Assembly: GCF_003248455.1 (NCBI RefSeq)
Contig: NZ_QFNM01000034.1
Span: forward strand, 1-32,254
Source of the DNA: Brevundimonas sp.
GTDB taxonomy: Bacteria > Pseudomonadota > Alphaproteobacteria > Caulobacterales > Caulobacteraceae
Direction of reading: 5' to 3'
Length of the DNA stretch: 32,254 nt
Part shown: piece after piece, positions 23,033 through 30,435 of the stretch
Position numbering within the stretch: the first letter of the stretch is position 1
Layout: each line of letters starts with the position of its first letter
Notes under the pieces: model-generated
Database searches by the model: none
Told to the model about the DNA's origin: nothing
What the model saw: only the letters and a program-made list of their open reading frames with translations
Program-made: the position numbers and the translations under genes

Positions 23033-24817
23033 ATGGCCTACAAGGCGCCCGTCCGCGATTTCACCTTCATCCTGAACGAAGTGCTGGAGATCGACCGCTA
23101 CACCAACCAGCCGGGCTTCGAGGACGTCTCTTCGGACCTGGTCGACCAGATTCTGGAAGAAGGCGCCAAGTTCGCCGACGAGGTCATCGCCCCGATCAAC
23201 AACCCCGGCGACAAGGAAGGCTGCCACTGGGCCGAAGGCGGCGTCGTGACCGGACCCAAGGGCTGGAAGGAAGCCTACAAGGCCATGTCCGACGGCGGCT
23301 GGATGGCGCTGGCCGCCGACCCCGCCTACGGCGGCCAGGGGATGCCCAGCGTGGTGGCCTCGGCCTTCGGCCAGATGACGGCCGGCGCCTCGGCGGCGTT
23401 TTCGATGTATCCGGGCCTGACGGCCTCGGCCTACGCCGGCATCCGCGCCAGCGCCTCGGACGAGATCAAGCAGAAATATCTGCCCAAGATGGCGTCGGGC
23501 GAATGGTCCGGCACGATGAACCTGACCGAGCCCCAATGCGGCACCGACCTGGGCATGGTCCGCACCAAGGCCGTGCGCAACGACGACGGCAGCTTCTCCA
23601 TCACCGGCCAGAAGATCTGGATCTCGGCGGGCGAACACGACTTCTCGGACAACATCATCCACACCGTTCTGGCCCGCATCGAGGGCGCGGTTCCCGGCAT
23701 CAAGGGCCTGAGCCTGTTCGTCGTGCCGAAATATCTGGTCGACGAGGACGGCTCTCTGGGCGAGCGCAACGCCCTGCAATGCGTGGGCCTGGAAGAGAAG
23801 ATGGGCATCCACGGCAACGCCACCTGCGTCATGCAGTACGACGGCGCCAAGGGCTGGCTGCTGGGCGAGGAAGGCCGCGGCATGAACAATATGTTCGTGG
23901 TCATGAACGAGGCGCGCATCGGCACCGGCCTGCAGGGGCTGGCCATCGGCACGGCCGCCTATCAGGCCGCCGTCGAGTTCGCCAAGGACCGCCTGCAGGG
24001 CCGCAGCCTGACCGGACCGAAGAACCCGGAAGGCCCCGCCGATCCGATCATCGTCCACCCCGACGTGCGCCGCATGCTGCTGGAGGCCCGCGCCTTCGTC
24101 GAAGGCGGCCAGGCCTTCATCCTGTGGACCGCGCTGCACGCCGACCTGGAGAAGTCGGAAGACGAGGCCGTGGCGACCAAGGCCAAGGACTACATGGGTC
24201 TGCTGACCCCGGTTCTGAAAGCCTATCTGACCGACAAGGGCTTCCACGTCGCCTCGCTGGCGATGCAGGTCCACGGCGGTTCGGGCTATACCGAACACTT
24301 CCCGGCGTCGCAGTATCTGCGCGACGCCCGCATCACCATGATCTACGAGGGCGCCAACGGCATCCAGGCTCTGGACCTGGTGGGCCGCAAGCTGCCGGCC
24401 AACGGCGGCCGCGCCATCATGAGCTGGTTCGGCGAGATCGACGCCTTCGTCGCCGAGAACGAATCGAACGAAGCCATCAAGCCCTTCGTCGACGGCCTGG
24501 CCGACGCCAAGGCCAAGCTGCAGGACGGCGCCATGTGGCTGATGCAGAACGGCATGGCCAACCCGGACAACGCCGCCGCCGCCTCGACCGACTATCTGAA
24601 CGTCTTCGGCCTGACGGCGCTCGCCTATATGTGGGCGCTGATGGCCAAGTCGGCGCAGGCCCAGATCGAGGCCGGTTCGACCGATCCCTATTACGCCACC
24701 AAGCTGCAGACCGGCCGCTACTTCGTCGAGCGCATCCTGCCCGACGCGGACGCCCACCTGAAGAAAATGAAGACCGGCGCCGACGTGCTGATGGCCATGC
24801 CGGCCGAGGCGTTCTGA
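23033..24817 (+). CDS. Acyl-CoA dehydrogenase with extra C-terminal domain (DmdC-like)
   Basis: A 594-residue FAD flavoprotein that oxidises acyl-CoA to enoyl-CoA. It has the extended N terminus (MAYKAPVRDFTFILNEVLE) and C-terminal domain of the 3-methylmercaptopropionyl-CoA dehydrogenase-like subgroup. Visible elements are MNLTEPQCGTDLGMVRTKA (FAD and substrate site), KIWISAGEHD, MNEARIGTGLQGL, QVHGGSGYTEHFPASQYLRD, and the catalytic base Glu439 in MIYEGANGIQALDLVGRK. Many such proteins are annotated for fatty acid beta-oxidation, so true substrate is open. It follows merR by two bases. A 24-bp piece of its coding sequence (24002-24025) recurs exactly at 24922-24945. Confidence 0.95.
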   Translation: MAYKAPVRDFTFILNEVLEIDRYTNQPGFEDVSSDLVDQILEEGAKFADEVIAPINNPGDKEGCHWAEGGVVTGPKGWKEAYKAMSDGGWMALAADPAYGGQGMPSVVASAFGQMTAGASAAFSMYPGLTASAYAGIRASASDEIKQKYLPKMASGEWSGTMNLTEPQCGTDLGMVRTKAVRNDDGSFSITGQKIWISAGEHDFSDNIIHTVLARIEGAVPGIKGLSLFVVPKYLVDEDGSLGERNALQCVGLEEKMGIHGNATCVMQYDGAKGWLLGEEGRGMNNMFVVMNEARIGTGLQGLAIGTAAYQAAVEFAKDRLQGRSLTGPKNPEGPADPIIVHPDVRRMLLEARAFVEGGQAFILWTALHADLEKSEDEAVATKAKDYMGLLTPVLKAYLTDKGFHVASLAMQVHGGSGYTEHFPASQYLRDARITMIYEGANGIQALDLVGRKLPANGGRAIMSWFGEIDAFVAENESNEAIKPFVDGLADAKAKLQDGAMWLMQNGMANPDNAAAASTDYLNVFGLTALAYMWALMAKSAQAQIEAGSTDPYYATKLQTGRYFVERILPDADAHLKKMKTGADVLMAMPAEAF

Positions 24818-24825
24818 GGCGCTGA

Positions 24826-25242
24826 CTAGTGAGGGATCGGCATGAGCCTAGGCAAGTTCAGCCGATCTCTTTCTGCAAAGTATGTCGCTTCATCCAGCGG
24901 CCCGTTGACCCTGTCGCTGATCGCAGCCTGACCGGACCGAAGAACGTAGAAGTATTGGATCGGCTGTTCGGGTTTGTCCGGCTGTCCATCGAATGGGGCT
25001 CGATCTTCAAAAGGCAGCCGCGCAGCAACAAGGTAGGTTGCGTTATAGCCGACCGCGATGACAGTCGGCCCAACGAGACCAGCGCACCCCCCACCTCCTT
25101 CAAAGCTTCGGCAGAGCGATATAGCGTCAGGGTTGTCGGCCGAAAAGAGCCGGTAAGGGCCATCGACTTTCTCGTCATAAGCTGGCGCACCACACCCAGC
25201 CACCAAAAGACTCGCCGCCGTCACCAACAAACCTGCCTTCAT
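24826..25242 (-). CDS. Hypothetical lipoprotein, antisense to the dehydrogenase genes
   Basis: A 138-residue lipoprotein: MKAGLLVTAASLLVAGCGAP has a classical lipobox (LVAGC), followed by a small globular domain with SLCRSFEGGGGCAGLVG (two Cys, probable disulfide) and a conserved-looking YFYVLRSGQAA segment. The frame opens at 25257, but GGGAGGG is ideally spaced (6 bp) for the ATG at 25242. No family recognised. It lies on the opposite strand between two acyl-CoA dehydrogenase genes, with 8 bp and 38 bp gaps, and its GC content is lower than theirs, suggesting a later insertion. Confidence 0.75.
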   Translation of the reverse strand: MKAGLLVTAASLLVAGCGAPAYDEKVDGPYRLFSADNPDAISLCRSFEGGGGCAGLVGPTVIAVGYNATYLVAARLPFEDRAPFDGQPDKPEQPIQYFYVLRSGQAAISDRVNGPLDEATYFAERDRLNLPRLMPIPH

Positions 25243-25280
25243 AATCATCCCTCCCAAGTCCCATAGTCGACAGGCTTCCC

Positions 25281-26444
25281 ATGAACGTGCTCACCAGCCC
25301 AGACCCCGATTTTATGCGTGAAGAAGAGATCACCCTCTTCTCCGACAGTGTCGGCAAGTGGATCGACGAGCACGCGCCTCTGGACAAGGTGCAGCAATGG
25401 ATCGCCGACTCCTCGGTCCCGCGCCAGCTTTGGAACGATGCGGGCGACGCGGGCCTGCTGGGCCTGTCCATGCCGGAAGAGGACGGCGGCATGGGCGGCG
25501 ACTATCGCCACGAGGTCGTGTTGATGCGTCAGCTGGGCTGGAAGGGCGCGGACCACTTCGGCATCTCGCTGCACAATGCGATCGTCATGCCCTACATCTG
25601 GCATTACGGCACCGAGGAGCAAAAGCAGCGCTGGCTGCCGCGCCTGCAATCGGGCGAACTGGTCGGCGCCATCGCCATGACCGAGCCGGGCGCCGGCTCC
25701 GACCTGCAGGGCGTCAAGACCACCGCCATCAAGTCCGGCAACGGCTATGTCGTCAACGGGTCCAAGACCTTCATCACCAACGGCCAACTGGCCAACTTCA
25801 TCATCGTGGTGGCCAAGACCGACCCGGCCGAGGGCGCCAAGGGCACCAGCCTAATCGTGGTCGAGACGGACGGCGCCGAAGGCTTCGAGCGCGGCCGCAA
25901 CCTGCACAAGATCGGCATGGAGGCCAACGACACCTCCGAACTGTTCTTCAACGAGGTGAAGGTCCCTGGCGACAACGTCATCGGCGGGACCGAGGGCCAG
26001 GGCTTCGTCCAGCTGATGCAGCAACTGCCGCAGGAACGGCTGAACATCGCCGTCCAGGGCGTCGCCGCCGCCGAGCGCGGGCTTGAGGCGACCCTGGCCT
26101 ACGTCAAGGAGCGCAAGGCCTTCGGCAAGCGCATCCTCGACTTCCAGAACACCCAGTTCAAGCTGGCCGAGGTCAAGACCAAGCTGACCGTCGCCAAGGT
26201 CTTCGTCGACCACTGCATTTCCCTGCACCTGAAGGGCCAGCTGGACGCCGCCACCGCCTCCATGGCCAAATACTGGGTGACGGACATCCAGGGCGAGACC
26301 ATCGACGAGATGCTGCAGCTGCACGGCGGCTATGGCTACGTGAACGAATACGCCATCGCCCAGCTGTACAAGGACGCGCGGGTCCAGCGCATCTACGGCG
26401 GCACCAACGAGATCATGAAGCTGCTGATCGCGCGGACGCTGTGA
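25281..26444 (+). CDS. Acyl-CoA dehydrogenase (long-chain/isovaleryl type base position)
   Basis: A 387-residue FAD-dependent dehydrogenase of normal length. Seen are AIAMTEPGAGSDLQGVKTTA (FAD site), GSKTFITNGQLANFIIVVAK, FNEVKVPGDNVIGG, RKAFGKRILDFQNTQFKLAE, QLHGGYGYVNEYAIAQLYKD and IYGGTNEIMKLLIART. The position of the usual catalytic Glu (IYEGT) holds Gly373, while Glu252 in LPQERLNIAV lies where the long-chain and isovaleryl-CoA enzymes carry their base, so activity is expected. Likely in fatty or branched-chain acyl-CoA breakdown with the upstream dehydrogenase, though separated by an antisense gene. Confidence 0.95.
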   Translation: MNVLTSPDPDFMREEEITLFSDSVGKWIDEHAPLDKVQQWIADSSVPRQLWNDAGDAGLLGLSMPEEDGGMGGDYRHEVVLMRQLGWKGADHFGISLHNAIVMPYIWHYGTEEQKQRWLPRLQSGELVGAIAMTEPGAGSDLQGVKTTAIKSGNGYVVNGSKTFITNGQLANFIIVVAKTDPAEGAKGTSLIVVETDGAEGFERGRNLHKIGMEANDTSELFFNEVKVPGDNVIGGTEGQGFVQLMQQLPQERLNIAVQGVAAAERGLEATLAYVKERKAFGKRILDFQNTQFKLAEVKTKLTVAKVFVDHCISLHLKGQLDAATASMAKYWVTDIQGETIDEMLQLHGGYGYVNEYAIAQLYKDARVQRIYGGTNEIMKLLIARTL

Positions 26445-26465
26445 AAGCCTGATACTCACCACTTG

Positions 26466-26495
26466 CGACAATGTACGATACTTCGTACATTGTCG
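26466..26495. promoter_or_regulatory. Palindromic operator of the YefM/YoeB module
   Basis: Perfect 13-base arms (CGACAATGTACGA and its complement) with a TACT centre end two bases before the antitoxin ATG at 26498. The TGTAC core inside each arm resembles the YefM operator core, which suits autoregulation by the antitoxin-toxin complex. Confidence 0.85.
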
Positions 26496-26497
26496 TC

Positions 26498-26755
26498 ATG
26501 AACGCGATGTCCGTCACCGAACTCCGCAAGAACCTGGCCTCGGCCATCGACCGGGTGACGGCGGACCACGACTACACCATCATCACCCGCGAGGGCGGCA
26601 AGCCGGCTGCGGTGCTGATGTCGCTGGAGGACTTCGCCTCTTGGCAGGAGACGGAGTATCTGCTGCGCAGCCCGGCCAACGCCAGCCGTCTGCGTGAAGC
26701 CATAGCCGAACTCGATGCGGGCGGCGGTCAGGTTCGCGAACTGATCGAAGAATGA
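26498..26755 (+). CDS. Antitoxin of Phd/YefM family
   Basis: An 85-residue antitoxin. The N-terminal DNA-binding part MNAMSVTELRKNLASAIDRV, with TADHDYTIITREGGKPAAVLMSLEDFASWQETEYLL, is the classical Phd/YefM pattern; the C-terminal acidic helix (LREAIAELDAGGGQVRELIEE) should wrap the toxin. The frame is open from 26471, but that ATG lies inside the operator palindrome; ATG 26498 or 26507 is more likely. The last codons overlap the toxin start (ATGA), so production is coupled. Confidence 0.93.
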   Translation: MNAMSVTELRKNLASAIDRVTADHDYTIITREGGKPAAVLMSLEDFASWQETEYLLRSPANASRLREAIAELDAGGGQVRELIEE

Positions 26756-27012
26756 AGCTGACCTTCCAGACCTATGGGTGGGAGGATTATCTTCACTGGC
26801 AAGACCATGACCGAAAGATGCTGCGAAAGCTGAACCGACTGATCATGGAGTGCCAGCGCACCCCATTTTCCGGGATCGGAAAGCCCGAACCGCTGAAGGG
26901 CGATTTCGCGGGATGGTGGTCGCGGCGCATCGACCAAGAACACCGCCTGGTCTATCGCGTGACGGACGATACGCTTTTGATCGCCCAATGCCGCTATCAC
27001 TACGACCGATGA
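26752..27012 (+). CDS. yoeB: mRNA interferase toxin, Txe/YoeB family
   Basis: An 86-residue ribosome-dependent ribonuclease toxin. All catalytic residues of E. coli YoeB are conserved at identical numbers: Glu46 (GKPEPLKGDF), Arg65 (DQEHRLVYRV), His83 and Tyr84 (CRYHYDR), so it is probably active. Translation overlaps the antitoxin by four bases at the start, and its own stop overlaps the ATG of rsmE in ATGA. Thus the module is inserted directly upstream of a housekeeping gene, which may be read from the module promoter. Confidence 0.95.
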   Translation: MKLTFQTYGWEDYLHWQDHDRKMLRKLNRLIMECQRTPFSGIGKPEPLKGDFAGWWSRRIDQEHRLVYRVTDDTLLIAQCRYHYDR

Positions 27013-27740
27013 TCCGCCTTCACGTCGCATCCCCCCTCTCGGCCGCCGCTCCCGTCGCGCCCACGCTGGATCAGTCCCGCTATCTGACCCAGGTGATGCG
27101 GCTGAAAACCGGCGACGACTTGCTGGTCTTCAACGGCCGCGACGGAGAATGGCGATGCACCGTCGCCGAGGTGCTGAAGAAGGGCGTGATCCTGCGCGCC
27201 GAGGAGCAGGTTCGCCCCCAGACCCGCGGCCCCGACCTGGAGCTGATCGTGGCCGTGGTGAAGAAGCCGCGGGTCGAGACCATCGTGGAGAAAGCCGCCG
27301 AACTGGGCGCGCGCCGGGTGCGGCTGGTCGTGACCCGGCGCACCAACGCCGACCGCATCCGCCTGGACCGGCTGGACGCCATCGCCGAAGAGGCCGCCGA
27401 ACAGACCGGGCGGCTGGACGTGCCGGTCATCGACGATCCGGTCAGGCTGGACGCCCTGCTGGACGGCTGGGAGGCCGGCCCCAATCCTGGACGTCGGCTG
27501 ATGTTCTGCGACGAGACCGGCGGCGCGCCGGCCGTCACGGCCCTGCGGGGCGCGGGCGAAGGTCCATGGGCCATACTGATCGGCCCCGAGGGCGGCTTTT
27601 CGCCCGAGGAAGGCGAGCGGCTCCGGTCCCTGCCCTTCACCACAGCCGTCTCCCTGGGGCCGCGCATCCTGCGCGCCGACACCGCCGCCATCGCCGCCAT
27701 GACCCTGTGGCAGGCGGCGGTGGGGGATTGGGAACGCTGA
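27009..27740 (+). CDS. rsmE: 16S rRNA (uracil-1498-N3)-methyltransferase RsmE
   Basis: A 243-residue SPOUT-class RNA methyltransferase that modifies U1498 of 16S rRNA. Seen are the N-terminal PUA-like region (SRYLTQVMRLKTGDDLLVFNGRDGEW), VVKKPRVETIVEKAAELGARRV, and the SAM-binding knot AILIGPEGGFSPEE and SLGPRILRADTAAIAAMTLWQ. The frame extends upstream to 26850 through the toxin gene, but ATG 27009 gives the usual length and overlaps the YoeB stop by four bases. Likely translated from the toxin-antitoxin transcript or an internal promoter. Confidence 0.95.
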   Translation: MIRLHVASPLSAAAPVAPTLDQSRYLTQVMRLKTGDDLLVFNGRDGEWRCTVAEVLKKGVILRAEEQVRPQTRGPDLELIVAVVKKPRVETIVEKAAELGARRVRLVVTRRTNADRIRLDRLDAIAEEAAEQTGRLDVPVIDDPVRLDALLDGWEAGPNPGRRLMFCDETGGAPAVTALRGAGEGPWAILIGPEGGFSPEEGERLRSLPFTTAVSLGPRILRADTAAIAAMTLWQAAVGDWER

Positions 27741-27747
27741 TTCTCAT

Positions 27748-27874
27748 CCCGCTCATCCCCGCGAAAGAGGGGACCCAGTGGTTTGGGAGGTGGCCGTCCG
27801 ACTTATGCGACGACGCCGATCCCACAGGTCGGTGTCGCGAAGGAACGGGGTCCCCGCTTTCGCGGGATGAGCGG
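27748..27874. repeat. REP-like inverted repeat between rsmE and gshA
   Basis: Two arms of about 30 bp (27748-27777 and 27844-27874) share CCGCTCATCC, CGCGAAAG and GGGGACCC with few changes and enclose about 66 bp. Arms of this type are dispersed in proteobacterial genomes. It differs in sequence from the element upstream of selO and may end rsmE transcription. Confidence 0.75.
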
Positions 27875-27940
27875 ATTTTATTCAACCCCTTGAGGAACGC
27901 GGCTTTAGCCGCCATCTAGCCGCGACAGCAGGGGTTGCAG

Positions 27941-29302
27941 ATGGCCGAGAACGCGCCGCTTTCCAGAGACGCTCTGATCGAGGCCATGTCCAAGGGGATC
28001 AAGCCCAAGGACCAGTGGCGCATCGGCGCCGAGCACGAGAAGTTCGGCTTCGACAAGATCACCCTGGCCCGGCCCGCCTATGAAGGCCCGAACGGCATCA
28101 AGGCCATGCTGGAGGGGCTGGAGCGGTTCGGCTGGTCGCGCGTCGAGGAGAACGGCGTCCTGATCGGTCTGGAACGCAAGAACGCCGAGGGCTTCGTCGC
28201 CTCGGTCAGCCTGGAGCCGGGCGGCCAGTTCGAACTGTCGGGCGCGCCGCTTTCGACCATCCACGACATCTGCAACGAGACCGGCCAGCACCTGATGGAG
28301 GTCAAACAGGTCGCCGACCAGATCGGCCTGGGTTTCCTGGGCGCCGGTTTCGACCCGCTGTGGCGGCGCGAGGACGTGCCGGTCATGCCCAAGGGCCGCT
28401 ACGACATCATGCGCGCCTATATGCCCAAGGTCGGGACCCTGGGCCTGGACATGATGCTGCGCACCTGCACCATCCAGGCCAACCTGGACTTCGATTCCGA
28501 AGCCGACATGGTCGCCAAGTTCCGCGCGTCCCTGGCGCTGCAGCCGATCGCCACCGCCCTGTTCGCCTGTTCGCCGTTCACCGAGGGCCGACCCAACGGC
28601 TTCCTGTCGGCCCGCGCCAACGTCTGGACCGACACCGACGCCGACCGCACGGGGATGCTGGGTTTCGTCTTCGAAGAGGGCTTCGGCTTCGAGCGCTACG
28701 CCGACTATGCTCTGGACACGCCGATGTATTTCGCCAAGCGCGACGGCCGCTACGTCGACGCCTCGGGCCAGTCGTTCCGCGATTTCCAGGCCGGGAAACT
28801 GCCCGCCCTGCCCGGCGAATATCCGACGATCAAGGACTGGAACGACCATCTGACCACCCTGTTTCCCGAGGTGCGGCTGAAGGCCTATCTGGAGATGCGC
28901 GGCGCCGACGGCGGGCCGTGGAGCCGCATCTGCGCCCTGCCCGCCCTGTGGGCCGGGGTGCTGTACGACGCCCCGTCGCTGGCCGCCGCCTGGGACCTGG
29001 TCAAGGACTGGGATATCGCCGACCACGAGCGGCTGCGCCGCGACGTGACGCGTCTGGGCTTGAAGGCCGAGGTTGCGGGGCGCAGCGTGCGCGACATCGC
29101 CGTCGACCTGGTCGCCATCGCCAGACAGGGGCTGAAGAACCGCGCCAGATTCTCGGGCGGCATGGTGGACGAGCGCGGCTATCTGTCGGAACTGGAGGAC
29201 ATCGCCGACAGCGGGATCACCCCGGCCGAACGCCTGCTGGACCTCTATCACGGCCCCTGGCAGGGCGACGTGAAGCGGATCTACGCCGACTTCGCCTATT
29301 GA
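27941..29302 (+). CDS. gshA: Glutamate-cysteine ligase (plant/alphaproteobacterial type)
   Basis: A 453-residue enzyme that joins glutamate and cysteine, the first step of glutathione synthesis. The N-terminal motif IGAEHEKFGF, then SLEPGGQFELSGAPL, HLMEVKQVADQIGLGFLGAGFDP, MPKGRYDIMRAYMP, MLRTCTIQANLDFDSEADM and the late ARFSGGMVDERGYL are typical of the GCS2 group shared by alphaproteobacteria and plants. AGGGG lies 7 bp before ATG 27941; a TTG two codons earlier is less likely. It is downstream of rsmE, separated by the REP-like repeat. Confidence 0.96.
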   Translation: MAENAPLSRDALIEAMSKGIKPKDQWRIGAEHEKFGFDKITLARPAYEGPNGIKAMLEGLERFGWSRVEENGVLIGLERKNAEGFVASVSLEPGGQFELSGAPLSTIHDICNETGQHLMEVKQVADQIGLGFLGAGFDPLWRREDVPVMPKGRYDIMRAYMPKVGTLGLDMMLRTCTIQANLDFDSEADMVAKFRASLALQPIATALFACSPFTEGRPNGFLSARANVWTDTDADRTGMLGFVFEEGFGFERYADYALDTPMYFAKRDGRYVDASGQSFRDFQAGKLPALPGEYPTIKDWNDHLTTLFPEVRLKAYLEMRGADGGPWSRICALPALWAGVLYDAPSLAAAWDLVKDWDIADHERLRRDVTRLGLKAEVAGRSVRDIAVDLVAIARQGLKNRARFSGGMVDERGYLSELEDIADSGITPAERLLDLYHGPWQGDVKRIYADFAY

Positions 29303-29377
29303 GCCTGCGACCGGTTTCGACGCAGACGCCGGCTATGACCGGCGATGGGCGGCGACGATTTCACACGATTCATACCT

Positions 29378-29439
29378 TTCACACGGTGTTTTTTCGTCGC
29401 GACCGTGTGAAGAATGGCAAGGATTGACAATGCTTGCCA
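29378..29439. promoter_or_regulatory. Nested inverted repeats before parDE
   Basis: First repeat: TTCACACGGT (29378-29387) and ACCGTGTGAA (29402-29411), perfect 10-base arms with a 14-base T-rich centre. Second repeat: TGGCAAG (29415-29421) and CTTGCCA (29433-29439), which encloses a TTGACA (29424-29429) like a -35 box. The second is a good candidate for the ParD operator; the first may be a gshA terminator stem or another site. Confidence 0.6.
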
Positions 29440-29472
29440 AAACACTCTCTTCTTTCTGAAAGGAGACCGATC

Positions 29473-29733
29473 ATGGCGACGATGAACATCTCCCTGCCCG
29501 ATCCGATGAAGGCCTGGGTCGAAGAGCAGGCCAAGTCCGGCCGCTACGCCAACGCATCCGACGTTGTCCGCGACCTGATCCGGCAGGAACAGATCAAGAC
29601 CGAGAAGATCGCGCACATGCAGCGGCTGATCGACGAGGCCTACGCCTCGGGCATCAGCGAGCAGACCCCCGCTGAAATCTTCGCCGAGGTTCGCGCCGAG
29701 TTCTTGGCCGAGAAGATCCGCCGGGCCAGTTGA
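29473..29733 (+). CDS. parD: Antitoxin of ParD/CopG family
   Basis: An 86-residue ribbon-helix-helix antitoxin. MATMNISLPDPMKAWVEEQA, then KSGRYANASDVVRDLIRQEQ is the typical ParD DNA-binding fold, and the C-terminal helices (AEIFAEVRAEFLAEKIRRAS) should bind the toxin. AGGAGA is 6 bp before ATG 29473, which is preferred to the longer open frame from 29434. One base separates its stop from the TTG start of the toxin gene. Autorepression at the upstream inverted repeat is expected. Confidence 0.94.
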   Translation: MATMNISLPDPMKAWVEEQAKSGRYANASDVVRDLIRQEQIKTEKIAHMQRLIDEAYASGISEQTPAEIFAEVRAEFLAEKIRRAS

Positions 29734-29734
29734 C

Positions 29735-30058
29735 TTGGCTCGCTTGCGGATTTCCAAGGCCGCGCGGGCCGACATGCGGGCCATCTTCCGTCAGAGCGCC
29801 GAGATGTTCGGCCTCTCGCAGGCGGACGCCTATGTCGCCGATCTTCACTCGGCGTTCGACCTGATCGCGACCTTTCCCCAATCCGGCAGGGAGAGCCGGA
29901 AAACCGAGCCGCCCGTTCGAATCCTGCCTCGCAAGGCGCACATCATTCTCTATGCCTCGGATGACCAGGGCGTACTAATCCTGCGCGTCCGCCACGCCAG
30001 AGAAGACTGGCTGAATGATCCACTCGGCCACACCGCCGATACCGGAGGCGAACCATGA
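29735..30058 (+). CDS. parE: Toxin of ParE/RelE superfamily
   Basis: A 107-residue ParE-type toxin that by family poisons DNA gyrase. Pattern: LRISKAARADMRAIFRQSAE, GLSQADAYVADLHSAFDLIA, FPQSGRESRK, VRILPRKAHIILYASDDQGV and ILRVRHAREDW near the C terminus, followed by a short extra tail (DPLGHTADTGGEP). The frame starts with TTG one base after the antitoxin stop; no ATG is near. Its stop overlaps the ATG of the DUF72 gene in ATGA. Confidence 0.92.
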   Translation: MARLRISKAARADMRAIFRQSAEMFGLSQADAYVADLHSAFDLIATFPQSGRESRKTEPPVRILPRKAHIILYASDDQGVLILRVRHAREDWLNDPLGHTADTGGEP

Positions 30059-30429
30059 CCCACCCCATCCACGTCGGCGTCGGGGGCTGGACCTATGAGC
30101 CATGGCGCGGAACCTTCTATCCCGAGGGTCTGGTCCAGAAGCGCGAGCTGGAATACGCCGCGTCGAAGCTGACCAGCATCGAGATCAACGGCACCTATTA
30201 TTCGACCTTCAAGCCGGACAGCTGGCGCAAGTGGCGCGACGAGACGCCGGACGGCTTCGTCTTTTCGGTCAAGGCCAGCCGCTACTGCACCAATCGGAAA
30301 GTCCTGTCGGAAGGCGCGGAAAGCTTCGACCGCTTCCTGTCCCAGGGCCTGACCGAGCTGGGCGACAAGCTGGGGCCGATCAACTGGCAGTTCATAACAT
30401 GGATGACTATTATTTCGCTCGTGGTATGA
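30055..30429 (+). pseudogene. DUF72 (YecE-like) gene, 5' part, interrupted by integrated element
   Basis: The first about 113 residues follow the DUF72 pattern: HVGVGGWTYEPWRGTFYPEG, LEYAASKLTSIEINGTYYST, FVFSVKASRYCTNRKVLSEG, then LGDKLGPINWQF, where family members continue for another 100 or so residues. Here the frame runs into unrelated sequence (ITWMTIISLVV) and stops at 30429. The break near 30391-30397 coincides with a drop in GC content and with the start of a serine recombinase gene. The protein is therefore truncated; the 3' part should lie beyond the right end of the element outside the window. Start overlaps parE. Confidence 0.9.
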
Positions 30430-30435
30430 GCGAGT

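Noticed and set aside
26471..26497. ATG at 26471 as antitoxin start
   Set aside because: It lies within the left arm of the operator palindrome, and the added residues MYDTSYIVV are not part of the YefM pattern.
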